From the NCBI GenBank assembly GCA_913056335.1, contig CAJXLX010000011.1, positions 1 to 47,828 on the forward strand: a stretch of 47,828 bases of DNA. Reading direction: 5' to 3'. Position numbers and translations under genes: made by a program. The DNA is from an uncultured Rhodothermaceae bacterium. GTDB lineage: Bacteria; Bacteroidota; Rhodothermia; Rhodothermales; Salinibacteraceae. Positions 18,067 through 27,186 of the stretch are shown piece after piece (position 1 is the first letter of the stretch; every line of letters starts with the position of its first letter). The notes beneath the pieces were generated by a model. It was not told where the DNA came from and searched no databases. It saw only the letters and a list, made by a program, of their open reading frames with translations.

Positions 18067-18684
18067 TTAGAAAAATAGGTGGAGTCGAATGCTGAAGGCA
18101 CTCAGCTTCGGATCGTTCACATTGACATCGTTGCCCAGGACCTCAAGGTCGTCGCTGAAGATTGAGGTGACGCCAAACTCATAGCGCAGCTCCGGTGCCA
18201 GACGCACACCGCCCAGATTAAACTCGACACCCGCCCCTACATTGCCGGATAGGTTGATGTCTTCGAGGCTGTCGTCAAGCTCGTCTTCGCCAATCGGAAA
18301 CGACACCTGCGGCCCGGCCATCGCGTACGGCGTTACGAGCGGAAGTGCCAGGCGGTACTTCAGGTCAAGGGGCACCTCGATTGTGCTCAGGCTAAACGAT
18401 TCGCTCCCACCTTCAAAATTAGCAAACTCGTATTCGCCAACCCGGCGGTAGATGCCGCTCAGGCGCACGCCCAACACGGCAAAGTCACGAGTGTAGGCAA
18501 GCCCCACATGGTAGCCCGTTGACGATTCGAAGTTGGCGCTTGTGTTCTCACTACTCAAATCGTCAAGGCTCTCGAAATTGAAGCCGCCAACGACACCTAT
18601 CTGGGCATTCGACGCCTGTGGCAGGGCCATCCAGCCCAAAGCAGCAATCAGAAGGAGGAACGTGCTATAGCGAATGCGTTGCAT
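18067..18684 (-). CDS. Outer-membrane beta-barrel protein (PorT/OMP_b-brl family-like)
   Basis: Protein of 205 residues with a signal peptide (hydrophobic FLLLIAALGWMALP, cleavage after SNAQ near residue 28). It then alternates beta-strands such as IGVVGGFNFES and YHVGLAYTRDFAVLGVRLSGIYRR, and ends in a terminal strand with C-terminal Phe-Phe (SIRLHLFF), the recognition signal for the BAM machinery. The layout fits the Bacteroidota OMP_b-brl family. Function unknown. Transcribed alone; its 3' region contains the long inverted repeat and the terminator at 17831. Confidence 0.78.
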   Translation of the reverse strand: MQRIRYSTFLLLIAALGWMALPQASNAQIGVVGGFNFESLDDLSSENTSANFESSTGYHVGLAYTRDFAVLGVRLSGIYRRVGEYEFANFEGGSESFSLSTIEVPLDLKYRLALPLVTPYAMAGPQVSFPIGEDELDDSLEDINLSGNVGAGVEFNLGGVRLAPELRYEFGVTSIFSDDLEVLGNDVNVNDPKLSAFSIRLHLFF

Positions 18685-18962
18685 ATAATCAATTGTTTTT
18701 ATTTAACAAAGAAGCAAGCAAGTATCGGGAGTTTGTACGAAGCGCTCAGGGACGGCGGTTCCCTCTGCTTCGTTCATGTAGACGCTGCTTCTGCTCATAA
18801 AGTAACGCGCCCGGTCGTGCAGCCTACGCATTCATTCCACATGGGCTACGCGCGCGGTTCGCGTACGTGCAATTGATGCAACGGCGTGCAACCTCACAAG
18901 AGCAGCCGATGTTGATGCATCCAGCGCTGTCACTGCATCTGCTCAATCCCACCCTCTGCGTT

Positions 18963-20111
18963 ATGAACATTGGCATTACGTGCTACCCCGTCTATGGCGG
19001 AAGCGGCGTGGTTGCAACCGAACTGGGCAAGGCCTTGGCCCAGCGCGGGCACACCGTGCACTTTATCTCGTCGTCTTTGCCGTTCCGCCTTTCACACATG
19101 GGCGGCAACGTGTACTTCCATGAGGTGAACGTGCAGTCGTATCCCCTCTTCGACTACCCGCCGTACACGCTCACGCTCACCAGCAAAATGGTGGATGTAG
19201 CCAAGCACAACGGTCTCGACGTAATGCATGTGCATTATGCTATTCCCCATGCCACCAGTGCGGTAATGGCACGCGATATCTTGGCTGGCCAGGGTATTGA
19301 CGTACCGGTCATCACCACGCTGCACGGCACCGACATTACACTCATTGGGCAAGATCCCTCATTTGCGCCGGTGGTCACGCACTCCATCAACCAGTCGGAT
19401 GGCGTGACGGCGGTGTCGGAATACTTACGGAAGGAGACGTACGATCACTTCGATGTGACGGGCGATATTGAGGTGATTCCGAACTTCATCGATATGGAGC
19501 GCTTCCACCGCCTCGATAAGGAGCACTTTAAGCAGGCGCTCTGCCCCAACGGCGAAAAGGTCATTGTGCACGTGTCGAACTTCCGCCCCGTAAAGAACGC
19601 GACGCAAGTGGTCGAGGTCTTCCACCGCCTCCGCCAGGACGACCTGCCGGTGCGGCTTCTGCTCGTGGGCGACGGGCCCGACCGCGCTTCTGCCGAGCGC
19701 CGCGCTCGCGAACTCGATGTCTACGATGACATCCGCTTTTTGGGCAAGCAGGATCCGGTTGAGGAAATCCTGTCGATCGCCGATGTCTTCTTGATGCCCA
19801 GTGGCTCAGAAACGTTCGGCCTGGCCGCGCTGGAGGCCATGGCCTGCGAGGTGCCGGTCGTGGCCAGCGATATTGGCGGCCTGCCCGAACTGATCATTGA
19901 TGGCGAGACCGGTTTCCTGTGCCCGCTCGACGATATTGACGCGTTTACCGAGTGCACCCGCCAGCTTCTGACGGACGACGAGCTGCAGTCTACAATGGCT
20001 GCGGCGGCGCTGGAGCGCGCCCGGGGCACCTTCCATGTCGACCAGATTGTACCCCAGTACGAAGCGCTGTATGAGCGCGTCCGAGACCGCATGGCCACCG
20101 CAGCGGCATAG
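18963..20111 (+). CDS. bshA: N-acetyl-alpha-D-glucosaminyl L-malate synthase, bacillithiol synthesis
   Basis: GT4 glycosyltransferase that joins N-acetylglucosamine from UDP-GlcNAc to L-malate, the first step of bacillithiol formation. It has 382 residues and starts MNIGITCYPVYGGSGVVATELG, characteristic of BshA. Also present are VHYAIPHATSA, TTLHGTDITLIG, VSNFRPVKN, and the nucleotide-sugar segment SETFGLAALEAMACEVPVVASD. ATG 18963 is used because the N-terminal strand MNIGITCYP is the conserved start. Cytoplasmic. bshB and bshC are not in the window. An intrinsic terminator follows, facing mnmA. Confidence 0.93.
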   Translation: MNIGITCYPVYGGSGVVATELGKALAQRGHTVHFISSSLPFRLSHMGGNVYFHEVNVQSYPLFDYPPYTLTLTSKMVDVAKHNGLDVMHVHYAIPHATSAVMARDILAGQGIDVPVITTLHGTDITLIGQDPSFAPVVTHSINQSDGVTAVSEYLRKETYDHFDVTGDIEVIPNFIDMERFHRLDKEHFKQALCPNGEKVIVHVSNFRPVKNATQVVEVFHRLRQDDLPVRLLLVGDGPDRASAERRARELDVYDDIRFLGKQDPVEEILSIADVFLMPSGSETFGLAALEAMACEVPVVASDIGGLPELIIDGETGFLCPLDDIDAFTECTRQLLTDDELQSTMAAAALERARGTFHVDQIVPQYEALYERVRDRMATAAA

Positions 20112-20146
20112 CTACGAAGCTGCGTCTATTTCGCACTCAACAGCAT

Positions 20147-20203
20147 AACGCCCCGCATCCTCCCAAAGCAATCATGCTCAGGGGATACGGGGCGTTCTTT
20201 TGG
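20147..20203 (+). terminator. Terminator after bshA
   Basis: Stem AACGCCCCG (20147-20155) pairs perfectly with CGGGGCGTT (20188-20196), and inner bases GCATCC/GGATAC partly pair. CTTTTGG follows on the plus strand. Confidence 0.7.
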
Positions 20204-20228
20204 ATGTGCACGTCAGGATGCGGCTCTA

Positions 20229-21404
20229 TCAGGCAGCAGCCGGTGCCATAGCGTCGGTGTTGGCCGCGGCGGTTTCGGCTTCGCGTTCGTCGGCGGTGCC
20301 CACCTCGTGAATCCAGCCGCCGCCGAGCACGTCTTCGCCCTCGTAGAGCACAATCGACTGGCCTGCGGTGATGGCACGGCGCGGCTCGGCAAAAGCCACG
20401 TTGAGCATGTCGTCATCGTCTTGCCAGGTGAGGCAGCCGGCCCCTTCATCGTTGTAGCGGATGGCGCCCCAGGCCGGACGCTCTTCTTTCAGCGACGGGT
20501 ATTTGATGAGGTTGACTTCGCCCGCCTTCAGGGTTTGCTGCATGAGCTCGTCCTTGGGCCCCACGGTAATCGTGTTGGTGTCGGGGTCGATGTTGGTGAC
20601 GTAGACGCGCCGGCCCAGCGCCAGGTCGAGCCCGCGGCGCTGCCCGATGGTGTAAAACGGATAGCCGTCGTGCTCGCCAACGACCGTACCATCGCTCAGC
20701 ACAATGTCGCCGCCCGACACGCGCTCTTCGAGTCCGTCGACGCGGTCGCGTAGAAAGCGCCCGTAGTCGTTATCGGGCACGAAGCAGATTTCGTACGAGT
20801 CGGGTTTGTCGGCCACGCTGTCGAGCCCAAAGTCGGACGCCATCTGGCGGATTTCGGGCTTCTCGTAGGTGCCCAGCGGAAAGATAGAGCGCGCCAGGTG
20901 CTCTTGCGGCAGGCCCCACAGCGCGTAGCTCTGGTCTTTCTTGCGGTCGAGGCCGCGCTTCAGCAGGTAGCGGTCGAGCTCCTCGTTGTGCTGCACGCGG
21001 GCGTAGTGCCCGGTGGCAATGTACTCGCAGTCGAGGTCATCGGCGCGGCGCAAGAGCGCAGCCCACTTGATATGCGTGTTGCAGAGCACACACGGATTGG
21101 GCGTGCGCCCGGCCAGGTACTCGTTGGTGAACCGCTCAATGACCCAGTCGCCAAACTCCTCGCGGATGTCGACGATGAAGTGCGTGAAGCCGTGGCGCAA
21201 TGCAATAGCGCGAGCGTCGTTGATGGACTCCAGCGTGCAGCAGCCGACTTCTTTGCCGCTGTTTCCGCCTCCGCTGGTGGAGTAGTCCCACGTTTTCATG
21301 GTGATACCCACCACCTCGTAGCCTTGCTCGGCCAGCAGTACAGCAGTTACGGATGAGTCGACGCCGCCACTCATGGCGACCAGTACGCGTCCCTTTGCGC
21401 TCAT
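20229..21404 (-). CDS. mnmA: tRNA-specific 2-thiouridylase
   Basis: Introduces sulfur at position 2 of U34 in Lys, Glu and Gln tRNAs, using ATP and a persulfide. The 391-residue protein has the PP-loop MSGGVDSS near the N-terminus for adenylation, NPCVLCN with catalytic Cys105, and the second catalytic Cys207 in YEICFVPD. GQRRGLDLALGRRVYV and the C-terminal barrel are also present, followed by an Ala/Glu-rich tail of about 20 residues beyond the usual end. ATG 21404 gives the standard start. Its sulfur must come from a desulfurase outside the window. Divergent from ridA. Confidence 0.95.
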   Translation of the reverse strand: MSAKGRVLVAMSGGVDSSVTAVLLAEQGYEVVGITMKTWDYSTSGGGNSGKEVGCCTLESINDARAIALRHGFTHFIVDIREEFGDWVIERFTNEYLAGRTPNPCVLCNTHIKWAALLRRADDLDCEYIATGHYARVQHNEELDRYLLKRGLDRKKDQSYALWGLPQEHLARSIFPLGTYEKPEIRQMASDFGLDSVADKPDSYEICFVPDNDYGRFLRDRVDGLEERVSGGDIVLSDGTVVGEHDGYPFYTIGQRRGLDLALGRRVYVTNIDPDTNTITVGPKDELMQQTLKAGEVNLIKYPSLKEERPAWGAIRYNDEGAGCLTWQDDDDMLNVAFAEPRRAITAGQSIVLYEGEDVLGGGWIHEVGTADEREAETAAANTDAMAPAAA

Positions 21405-21692
21405 GGCGTTTGGTGTTGCTCAATGCATCTGGATAGAATCCCTGAACGGCGCAGCGGCTTTCTGCATCGGTAGCAGTGTTCTTTTATACTGCGCTGAACA
21501 AGGAATAGAGGCAACGACCTGTACATCCGCCCGTTCCTGTGCAAGACGGGCGCGGGTGCCTGTTCTGAACAAAGCTTAAGACAATATTCGCTTGTTCTGG
21601 CTATGGATAGCTCGCATCTTTAGGAGCAACTATCTGTGCTACTCTTTGAGCGAGTAGCCAACTCTCGGTCTTTGCACTGCACGCACTGTTTT

Positions 21693-22073
21693 ATGTCCCG
21701 GACTACTGTTACCACTCCTCGTGCCCCTGCCGCTATCGGTCCATACAGTCAGGCTATCCTAACGGATGACACGCTCTACTGCTCAGGCCAAATTGCGATC
21801 GACCCCGACACGGGGCACATGGTGAACGGCTCTGTTGAGGAGGAGACGCGCCGGGTGCTCGACAACGTAGGCGCTGTGTTGCAGGGCGCCAGCATGACGT
21901 ACGAGAACGTGGTGCAGTGCACCGTCTTCTTGACCGACGTAAACGACTATGCCCAGGTCAATGAGGTGTACGGGCGCTACTTCAACGAAACGCCCCCGGC
22001 GCGCCAGGCGGTGCAGGTTGCGGCACTGCCGCGCAGCGCCCGGGTCGAGATTTCGTGCATTGCCGTGCGATAG
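21693..22073 (+). CDS. ridA: RidA family enamine/imine deaminase
   Basis: Small trimeric enzyme of 126 residues that hydrolyses reactive 2-aminoacrylate and related enamines produced by PLP enzymes. The family pattern is complete: APAAIGPYSQA near residue 10, YCSGQIAIDP, ENVVQCTVFLTD, PPARQAVQVAALPR, and the substrate-binding Arg in RVEISCIAV close to the C-terminus. ATG 21693 is chosen as the normal RidA start; an in-frame upstream extension is not conserved in character. It ends 26 bases before the convergent lipoprotein gene. Confidence 0.93.
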   Translation: MSRTTVTTPRAPAAIGPYSQAILTDDTLYCSGQIAIDPDTGHMVNGSVEEETRRVLDNVGAVLQGASMTYENVVQCTVFLTDVNDYAQVNEVYGRYFNETPPARQAVQVAALPRSARVEISCIAVR

Positions 22074-22099
22074 GTCTCAGGATCAGTCTGGGGGCTGCA

Positions 22100-22681
22100 T
22101 CACCCACGCACTTCAATGCGGTACGACACGGTGATCTCCACGTCGTCGCCCGTTCCGATGAGCGAGGGGTCGTTGACTTCGAGTTCCAGCGTGAGCGGGC
22201 GCGATCCGTTCTGCACGATTGAGGTGATGTCTTGCTGTAGCAAGTCGAGCGTAACCTCGGGCTCATCGGAGATGGGACGGCGCTCGGCGACCGGCTGCGC
22301 ATCGGTATTCGCGCCGTAGTACACACGTGCAGAGCCCAGGTAGCTGAATACCTTGGGCTGTACACTGAAGTTACCGGTCAGCCGCTCCAGTTCAACGGAC
22401 CGAATCCGGGCGCTCACTACGTCGCTACGCGTAGCCCCCCCACCAACCATCTCTTCTATCTGATCTTCCAGATTATCGCTGTTGGTGGAGGTGAGGGTGA
22501 GAGTTCCATCTGTCACATCATCGGCACTAAACGGCTCGAATTCGAACTCAAACTCGACCGGGTCCGCGTCGGTGCCGATGGGAATGATATCTTCGGTGCC
22601 GGTGCTGGTGTCATCGCATCCCACCAGAAACAGGGTGGCCACGAGAAGTACGCTGAGTGCGCCGTACGAAAATCGCATCAT
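22100..22681 (-). CDS. Lipoprotein of unknown function
   Basis: Protein of 193 residues with a lipobox ending LFLVGC (Cys22) and then an acidic linker. The mature part reads as a beta-rich domain: FEFEFEPFSADDV, then TLTLTSTNSDNLED, and a C-terminal LTLELEVNDPS / VEITVSYRIEVRG pair. I do not recognise a family. It is the last gene of the minus-strand series after the amidase gene (124-base gap containing a direct repeat). Export to the periplasmic or outer-membrane face is likely from the signal. Confidence 0.7.
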   Translation of the reverse strand: MMRFSYGALSVLLVATLFLVGCDDTSTGTEDIIPIGTDADPVEFEFEFEPFSADDVTDGTLTLTSTNSDNLEDQIEEMVGGGATRSDVVSARIRSVELERLTGNFSVQPKVFSYLGSARVYYGANTDAQPVAERRPISDEPEVTLDLLQQDITSIVQNGSRPLTLELEVNDPSLIGTGDDVEITVSYRIEVRG

Positions 22682-22716
22682 AGGATTTGATGTCGGGTCG
22701 GTGAAAGAGACTGTGC

Positions 22717-22753
22717 GTGCAACGAAGGGTTGGTATCAGTGCAACGCAGGGTT
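22717..22753. repeat. Direct repeat, 15 bases, 22-base period
   Basis: GTGCAACGAAGGGTT (22717-22731) and GTGCAACGCAGGGTT (22739-22753) differ at one base and are spaced two helical turns apart. They lie 36-72 bases upstream of the lipoprotein start, a position that suits an operator. Confidence 0.45.
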
Positions 22754-22805
22754 CAACTGGATTCGTATCACCGTGCTCTGAAACGAGAACTCGTTGCCAC
22801 TGTGC

Positions 22806-24008
22806 TTACTCGCCGGCTACGGGTGCCATGCCGCGTTCATAGTGCGACTTGTACTCGCGCACGGCTCGGAAGATAGCGCTGGCCATGTAGGTCTGTCCTT
22901 GCTCGCTGGACAGGAAGTTAGCCTCCGACCGATTCGACAGAAAGCCCATTTCAACAAGCACTGCCGGCATGGAGGCGCCCCACAGCACATAGAACGGGGC
23001 CTGTTTAACGCCGCGACTGCGCCGGTTTACGCGCTCGGAGAACTGGCTTTCAATGAGCGCCGCCAGGTCCTGGCTCTGCCGCAGGTACGCGCTCTGTGTA
23101 AGCGTGGCACGCACCAGCTGCTGGTCGTCGTAGGCATCGTACACATCGGTATTGTCCTCATACCGAATTACGCTGTTCTCGCGCTCCATGACGCGGCGGG
23201 CCGACTCGGTTTTGGAGGGCCCCAGGAAGAACGTTTCGGTACCATAAGCCTGGCTTGACCTCGCCGCATTCGCATGAATCGAAATAAACAGCTTGGCGCC
23301 GTGCTCATTGGCAAATCGCCCGCGCTCTTCGAGTTCGATGAAGGTGTCATCGTCGCGCGTGTAGAGCACTTCAATGCTCAGATATTCCTCAAGGTAGCCG
23401 CCCAGTTTCTTCGATACGGCGAGCACAACTTCCTTCTCACGCACGCCATTGGCGGTGGCTCCATGATCCTGACCGCCATGGCCCGGATCAATGACCACCG
23501 TGTCCAGGCGCCAGCGCTGCTGGGCCGACTCGACCACATCGCGCGCTGAGCGAGCCGCCTCCTCTGCACGCTCGGCAGCTGACTGGGCCGTAGAGGTGGT
23601 CAAGTTCAGTAGCAAGTCGTCCGAGGCGCCGTCGCGGTAAGCATTGGCTCGAACAGTAGCGTCCTCGGTTAGGTGGATGCGAAAGGTAAAGTGACCATCG
23701 ATGATTTCGGCATCCACCTGTGCGATGGGACCGCCGGTGGGCAGTTCAACCGATTCAGCAAGCGCTGCGTTGTAGAGCGTCCACTCCACAACCGATGCCT
23801 CGTCAGGCTGCTCGGGCATCGAGAATGCTTCAATACGCTCGGTGGTCTGCACACGTAGCACATGGCCTTGGCCATCCGACCGCTCGGCCAGTTCTACATC
23901 ACGAATCTGCACCTGGGCTGCAGCGGGCGATGCAGTCCACACCGTCCCAACCAGCAGAAGCACAAAAACCCAATGTCGATAAGGGGTCTGGGCGTTGCCA
24001 TGCATCAT
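22806..24008 (-). CDS. N-acetylmuramoyl-L-alanine amidase, AmiC type
   Basis: Zinc amidase that cuts the peptide from peptidoglycan glycan strands, needed for cell separation or wall turnover. About 400 residues: a signal peptide (VFVLLLVGTVW, cleavage after SPAAAQ), a beta-rich N-terminal domain of about 130 residues resembling AMIN, an Ala/Glu helical linker, then the Amidase_3 domain. Zinc ligands and the catalytic Glu are visible in VIDPGHGGQDHGA, REKEVVL, FISIHANA and VEMGFLSN. ATG 24008 gives MMHGNA, with the signal peptide close behind. It lies downstream of the DUF1684 lipoprotein gene on the same strand (69-base gap). Confidence 0.92.
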   Translation of the reverse strand: MMHGNAQTPYRHWVFVLLLVGTVWTASPAAAQVQIRDVELAERSDGQGHVLRVQTTERIEAFSMPEQPDEASVVEWTLYNAALAESVELPTGGPIAQVDAEIIDGHFTFRIHLTEDATVRANAYRDGASDDLLLNLTTSTAQSAAERAEEAARSARDVVESAQQRWRLDTVVIDPGHGGQDHGATANGVREKEVVLAVSKKLGGYLEEYLSIEVLYTRDDDTFIELEERGRFANEHGAKLFISIHANAARSSQAYGTETFFLGPSKTESARRVMERENSVIRYEDNTDVYDAYDDQQLVRATLTQSAYLRQSQDLAALIESQFSERVNRRSRGVKQAPFYVLWGASMPAVLVEMGFLSNRSEANFLSSEQGQTYMASAIFRAVREYKSHYERGMAPVAGE

Positions 24009-24077
24009 GGTGTCATGCTTTGGTGGAAGGAGCATGCGTATGTGGTGCAGTCAAGTCACGCTTTCGCTGTGAGTGGC

Positions 24078-24704
24078 TTAGCTATGCAACTGCGACTTCT
24101 TTTCGCCGGCCTCGATCGGCACCGAGATCGTGTTTTCGGATGGTGGGAGTGGGCATACGTAATCGGGGTTATAATCGCAGTATGGGTTAAACGCCTTGTT
24201 GAAGTCAACCACAACGGTGCCATCGTCACGGAGCGGCGCATTCAGGTAACGGCCCGCAGGATACGTTTCGTCACCATTTGTCGGATCGCGAAAGGGGATC
24301 CAGACTTCGCCGTCGAGGCCAGGCTCGCGAAAGACCAGCAGCCGCGTTGTATCTGCTACAGGAACATCCACTTCCCCAATAACGACTTTATCGACCGGAG
24401 GCCCTTTGTACTGCTGCACGCGCAGGGTATCTGTTGTTTCCGTACGCTGCAGCGGCAGCTCGAACCGGTAGGTAGGATCGACCTGGTAGTAGCGCAACCC
24501 CTCGAACCGACGGCGCGTGGACGCGTCGAGCACGGTGCGGTCGGCGTCGCGCATGCGCATGTCGCGGTCTAAGCGGTGCTGCAAGACCTCATTTTCATAC
24601 ACGGCTTCTTCGCTTAGCGTAGCCCCTTCGCATCCCGCCATCCCCACGGCCAGAAACAGCAGAACGATGCCACGCCACGGCACTACGGAAGATTCGGCTG
24701 TCAT
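24078..24704 (-). CDS. DUF1684 lipoprotein
   Basis: Protein of about 208 residues with a lipobox VGMAGC and a mature DUF1684 domain. The family hallmark is at the C-terminus: PFRDPTNGDETYPAGRYLNAP, then VVVDFNKAFNPYCDYN and VCPLPPSENTISVPIEAGEK, with the conserved Asn-Pro-x-Cys and PLPPSEN. The biochemical role of the family is not established. ATG 24704 is chosen over an upstream GTG. Same strand as the coiled-coil gene upstream and the amidase downstream, so probably part of an envelope gene series. Confidence 0.82.
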   Translation of the reverse strand: MTAESSVVPWRGIVLLFLAVGMAGCEGATLSEEAVYENEVLQHRLDRDMRMRDADRTVLDASTRRRFEGLRYYQVDPTYRFELPLQRTETTDTLRVQQYKGPPVDKVVIGEVDVPVADTTRLLVFREPGLDGEVWIPFRDPTNGDETYPAGRYLNAPLRDDGTVVVDFNKAFNPYCDYNPDYVCPLPPSENTISVPIEAGEKKSQLHS

Positions 24705-24806
24705 ACACACTCAATCTATTGTGGCGATAAGAGAACTACCGCTGTTGTATGAGAGCATCCTCTGCAAGGTTGCCTGTATGCGCTCTAATCGACCCAGTTC
24801 GCTGCC

Positions 24807-25550
24807 TCAGGGGGTATAATTTGCGTGGTCTGTAAGCTGCTGGATACGCTGTTCGATCATTGCTTCGCGGTGGGCCGCCCGCTCCTGCATGCGCTGCCGC
24901 ATGGCCTCGACCTGCTGCCGCAACTGCTGCAGCTCGCGACGGCGGTTGGCTTGCTTAAGATCGAACAGCTGCGTGATCGTCTGGCGCAACGTGTCGAGGT
25001 GTGCAGTGCGCTCCGGCCCTGCATCCAACTGGCGGATGCGATAGGCTCGCTGCTCGGCGGCGTGCTCCAGCGCATATTCGCGCTGTACCGCCTCGTAGAG
25101 CCGTTGACTCTGTGCACGAAGCATCTGCATGTAGTCGGATGGAGCCGGAGCAGCCTGCAACGTCTTTGCCCCCGTTGCATCTGGCGTTTCGCGGGCCTCC
25201 TGCGCAGCGTCTGACGCGCGCTCCACGGGCTCCAGGGTTGATTCAGTGAGGCGGTACGGCTGCCCCTGAATCTCGACAACGGGCACCTGCAGTCCGTACA
25301 CCTGGTACTGCATTTGCACCCCGTCAAGAACCAGCCCGGGCGGAAGCGTCTCTTCAGATACGGCATTGCCGTCGATGTATACCGTGTTGTCCTGGATCTG
25401 CAACGTGCGATGCGGGACAGGCTGGCTGTAGACGGCAGGCACATGGATCAGGCTTGCTGTAATGAGCACGACGAGGAGCATCAGCATGGCCTGCCCGTGC
25501 TTACCCAAACGCTGCAAAGGATGCTTCTGAAACGGGGCACACAGAACCAT
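24807..25550 (-). CDS. Secreted coiled-coil protein downstream of anti-sigma gene
   Basis: Protein of 247 residues with a signal or membrane anchor at about 20-40 (MLMLLVVLITASLIHVP). Next comes a short beta domain (TLQIQDNTVYIDGNAV through VVEIQGQPYRL, about 48-105), a low-complexity linker, and a long C-terminal coiled coil (about 135-240, rich in Gln, Arg and Glu, e.g. ELQQLRQQVEAMRQRMQERA). No named family recognised. It starts 12 bases after the anti-sigma stop, so it is in the sigma/anti-sigma operon and may be a sensor or target of that system. Confidence 0.7.
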   Translation of the reverse strand: MVLCAPFQKHPLQRLGKHGQAMLMLLVVLITASLIHVPAVYSQPVPHRTLQIQDNTVYIDGNAVSEETLPPGLVLDGVQMQYQVYGLQVPVVEIQGQPYRLTESTLEPVERASDAAQEARETPDATGAKTLQAAPAPSDYMQMLRAQSQRLYEAVQREYALEHAAEQRAYRIRQLDAGPERTAHLDTLRQTITQLFDLKQANRRRELQQLRQQVEAMRQRMQERAAHREAMIEQRIQQLTDHANYTP

Positions 25551-25562
25551 GAGAGCACGGGG

Positions 25563-26228
25563 CTACCGAGTAACAGAATGCGATACGGAAGAAAGAGACG
25601 TCGAAGGAGTTGACATACGTGTCTGCAGCACCGTAGCCTGCCGGTGCAGGGCCGCCCGCTCGCTGGGAGTATCCCACGCAGGCAGGTCGGCCGATCCGAT
25701 AGCGGTGCTACCGTCCGGCCCCGAGGCCCCGGGAGCTCCGCTCAGTAAAAGCACTACCGCCAGTACCAGTGTTAGCCCCCACGGAACGGCAGCTCCGTTG
25801 CGAGCAGGTGAGGGGGCTGTTGCGCTGGCTGTTGCCGGATTGCGTGCCCTGGAACCAGGTATTGGGTTCTTAGCTGGGTTCTCAGAAGCAAGACGCTCAG
25901 CCCAACGGGCAGACGGGACCGTCACCATACATACGGCTCCTGCGTCGTGCTGCGGCACCCCGTCACCCTGTATGCAGATGTCAGATTCATGTGCCGACGC
26001 TGCGTCCGACGCCGCAGCCTGGCGAGCGTGCCCTACGATCTCGTCGACGACAGTAGCATCAGGACGTGCAGGAGCCTGTGCATCCAACTGGTGCTTGGCC
26101 TCGTGAAAGGCGAACCACTCGTCGAACAGGTCGGGCCGGTGAGCAAGGGCCTGCTCCATCTGCTCGGCCTCGATCTCGTCGAGCTCGCCGTACATGTATT
26201 GAAGAAGGCGGTTGGTATCGTTGCTCAT
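25563..26228 (-). CDS. Probable membrane anti-sigma factor
   Basis: Protein of 221 residues. The N-terminal helical domain (NRLLQYMYGELDEIEAEQMEQAL) resembles the ECF-binding region of Bacteroidota anti-sigma factors, without the HxxxCxxC zinc motif. One membrane helix lies near residues 143-162 (WGLTLVLAVVLLLSG). The C-terminal periplasmic part is short, Ser/Thr-rich and probably disordered. ATG 26228 is chosen because the recognisable helix starts there. The ECF gene lies 104 bases upstream on the same strand, which supports the assignment. I infer that it holds the sigma factor at the membrane. Confidence 0.72.
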   Translation of the reverse strand: MSNDTNRLLQYMYGELDEIEAEQMEQALAHRPDLFDEWFAFHEAKHQLDAQAPARPDATVVDEIVGHARQAAASDAASAHESDICIQGDGVPQHDAGAVCMVTVPSARWAERLASENPAKNPIPGSRARNPATASATAPSPARNGAAVPWGLTLVLAVVLLLSGAPGASGPDGSTAIGSADLPAWDTPSERAALHRQATVLQTRMSTPSTSLSSVSHSVTR

Positions 26229-26332
26229 ACAGGTGTAGCATACGCTCGTAGGAAGGCAAGAAAAAGCACCAACCTGTGTGCCACTTTCAGGATACATAGG
26301 CCGAACCAAACATGCCGTGTAACTGCATGCTG

Positions 26333-26956
26333 CTATGCCGAAGTCGGCCCTTCCATCGATCCAATCAGTGCATCGGGCGTAACTTCAACTTCGTCGAGCA
26401 TGCCTCGCAGGTTCTTAAGTGCGTACCGCATGCGGCCCAGGGCCGTGTTAATGGATACCCCGGTAAGCTCCGCAATTTCGCGGAACGTAAGATCGGTTTC
26501 CTGGCGCAGCAGCAGCACCTCGCGCTGCTCGGGAGCCAGGCGCCGAATGTACGTATTCAGCACACTGCGTTGCTGCGTGCGGTGCAGTTCGTCTTCCGCA
26601 CTGGGCCGGTCGCTTTCAAGCGTATCCCAGAACGAACGGCCTTCGTCCTCGTCACCTGCCACATCCGACCATTTTTTCTGCTTGCGCAGGTGGTCAATGG
26701 TGGCATTACGCGCGATGCGCATCACCCAGCTCAGCCACTGCCCCTGGTGCGTATACGAGCCCCGACGGTCGTTCATCGCCTTAATGACTCGCTCAAACGT
26801 ATCCTGGAACAGATCATGAGCTACGGCCCGGTCGTGCACCATGCCCATAATGTATCCGAAAATCTGGTCTTGGCGGCGCTCAATCAGCGTCCGAAACGCC
26901 TGTTCGTCGCCTGACTCTAAGTACGCCTCGACCAGCGCTTCATCGGTTGGTTGCAT
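26333..26956 (-). CDS. ECF RNA polymerase sigma factor
   Basis: Group 4 sigma-70 factor of 207 residues. Region 2 spans about 15-90 (IFGYIMGMVHDRAVAHDLFQ, then the promoter-melting stretch WLSWVMRIARNATIDHLRK). A linker of acidic residues follows, then region 4 at about 130-185 (LAPEQREVLLLRQETDLTFREIAELTG, SINTALGRMRYALKNLR). It resembles the RpoE-like Bacteroidota ECFs. Followed by a probable anti-sigma and a secreted coiled-coil gene on the same strand. Target promoters are unknown; autoregulation of its operon is the usual case but I see no motif to prove it. Confidence 0.92.
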   Translation of the reverse strand: MQPTDEALVEAYLESGDEQAFRTLIERRQDQIFGYIMGMVHDRAVAHDLFQDTFERVIKAMNDRRGSYTHQGQWLSWVMRIARNATIDHLRKQKKWSDVAGDEDEGRSFWDTLESDRPSAEDELHRTQQRSVLNTYIRRLAPEQREVLLLRQETDLTFREIAELTGVSINTALGRMRYALKNLRGMLDEVEVTPDALIGSMEGPTSA

Positions 26957-27186
26957 AAGCTTGCGTCCGTCGCGTCAATGGGAGACTGTGCGGGCAGCAA
27001 GCACTACAAGGAACGAGCCACACCACGCATTTATTGCCCAGCAGCCTGTTTTGTTGAAGCCAAGGGTCGCAGCACGGCTCGCAGTGTCCATCATGATACG
27101 CAGCGCTGCCTTTCCTACTTGACACCTGCTCCGCGCCACGCACGGGCCATGCCCTGTAGCGCAGATCCGGGCATGAGCGTGAAGCA

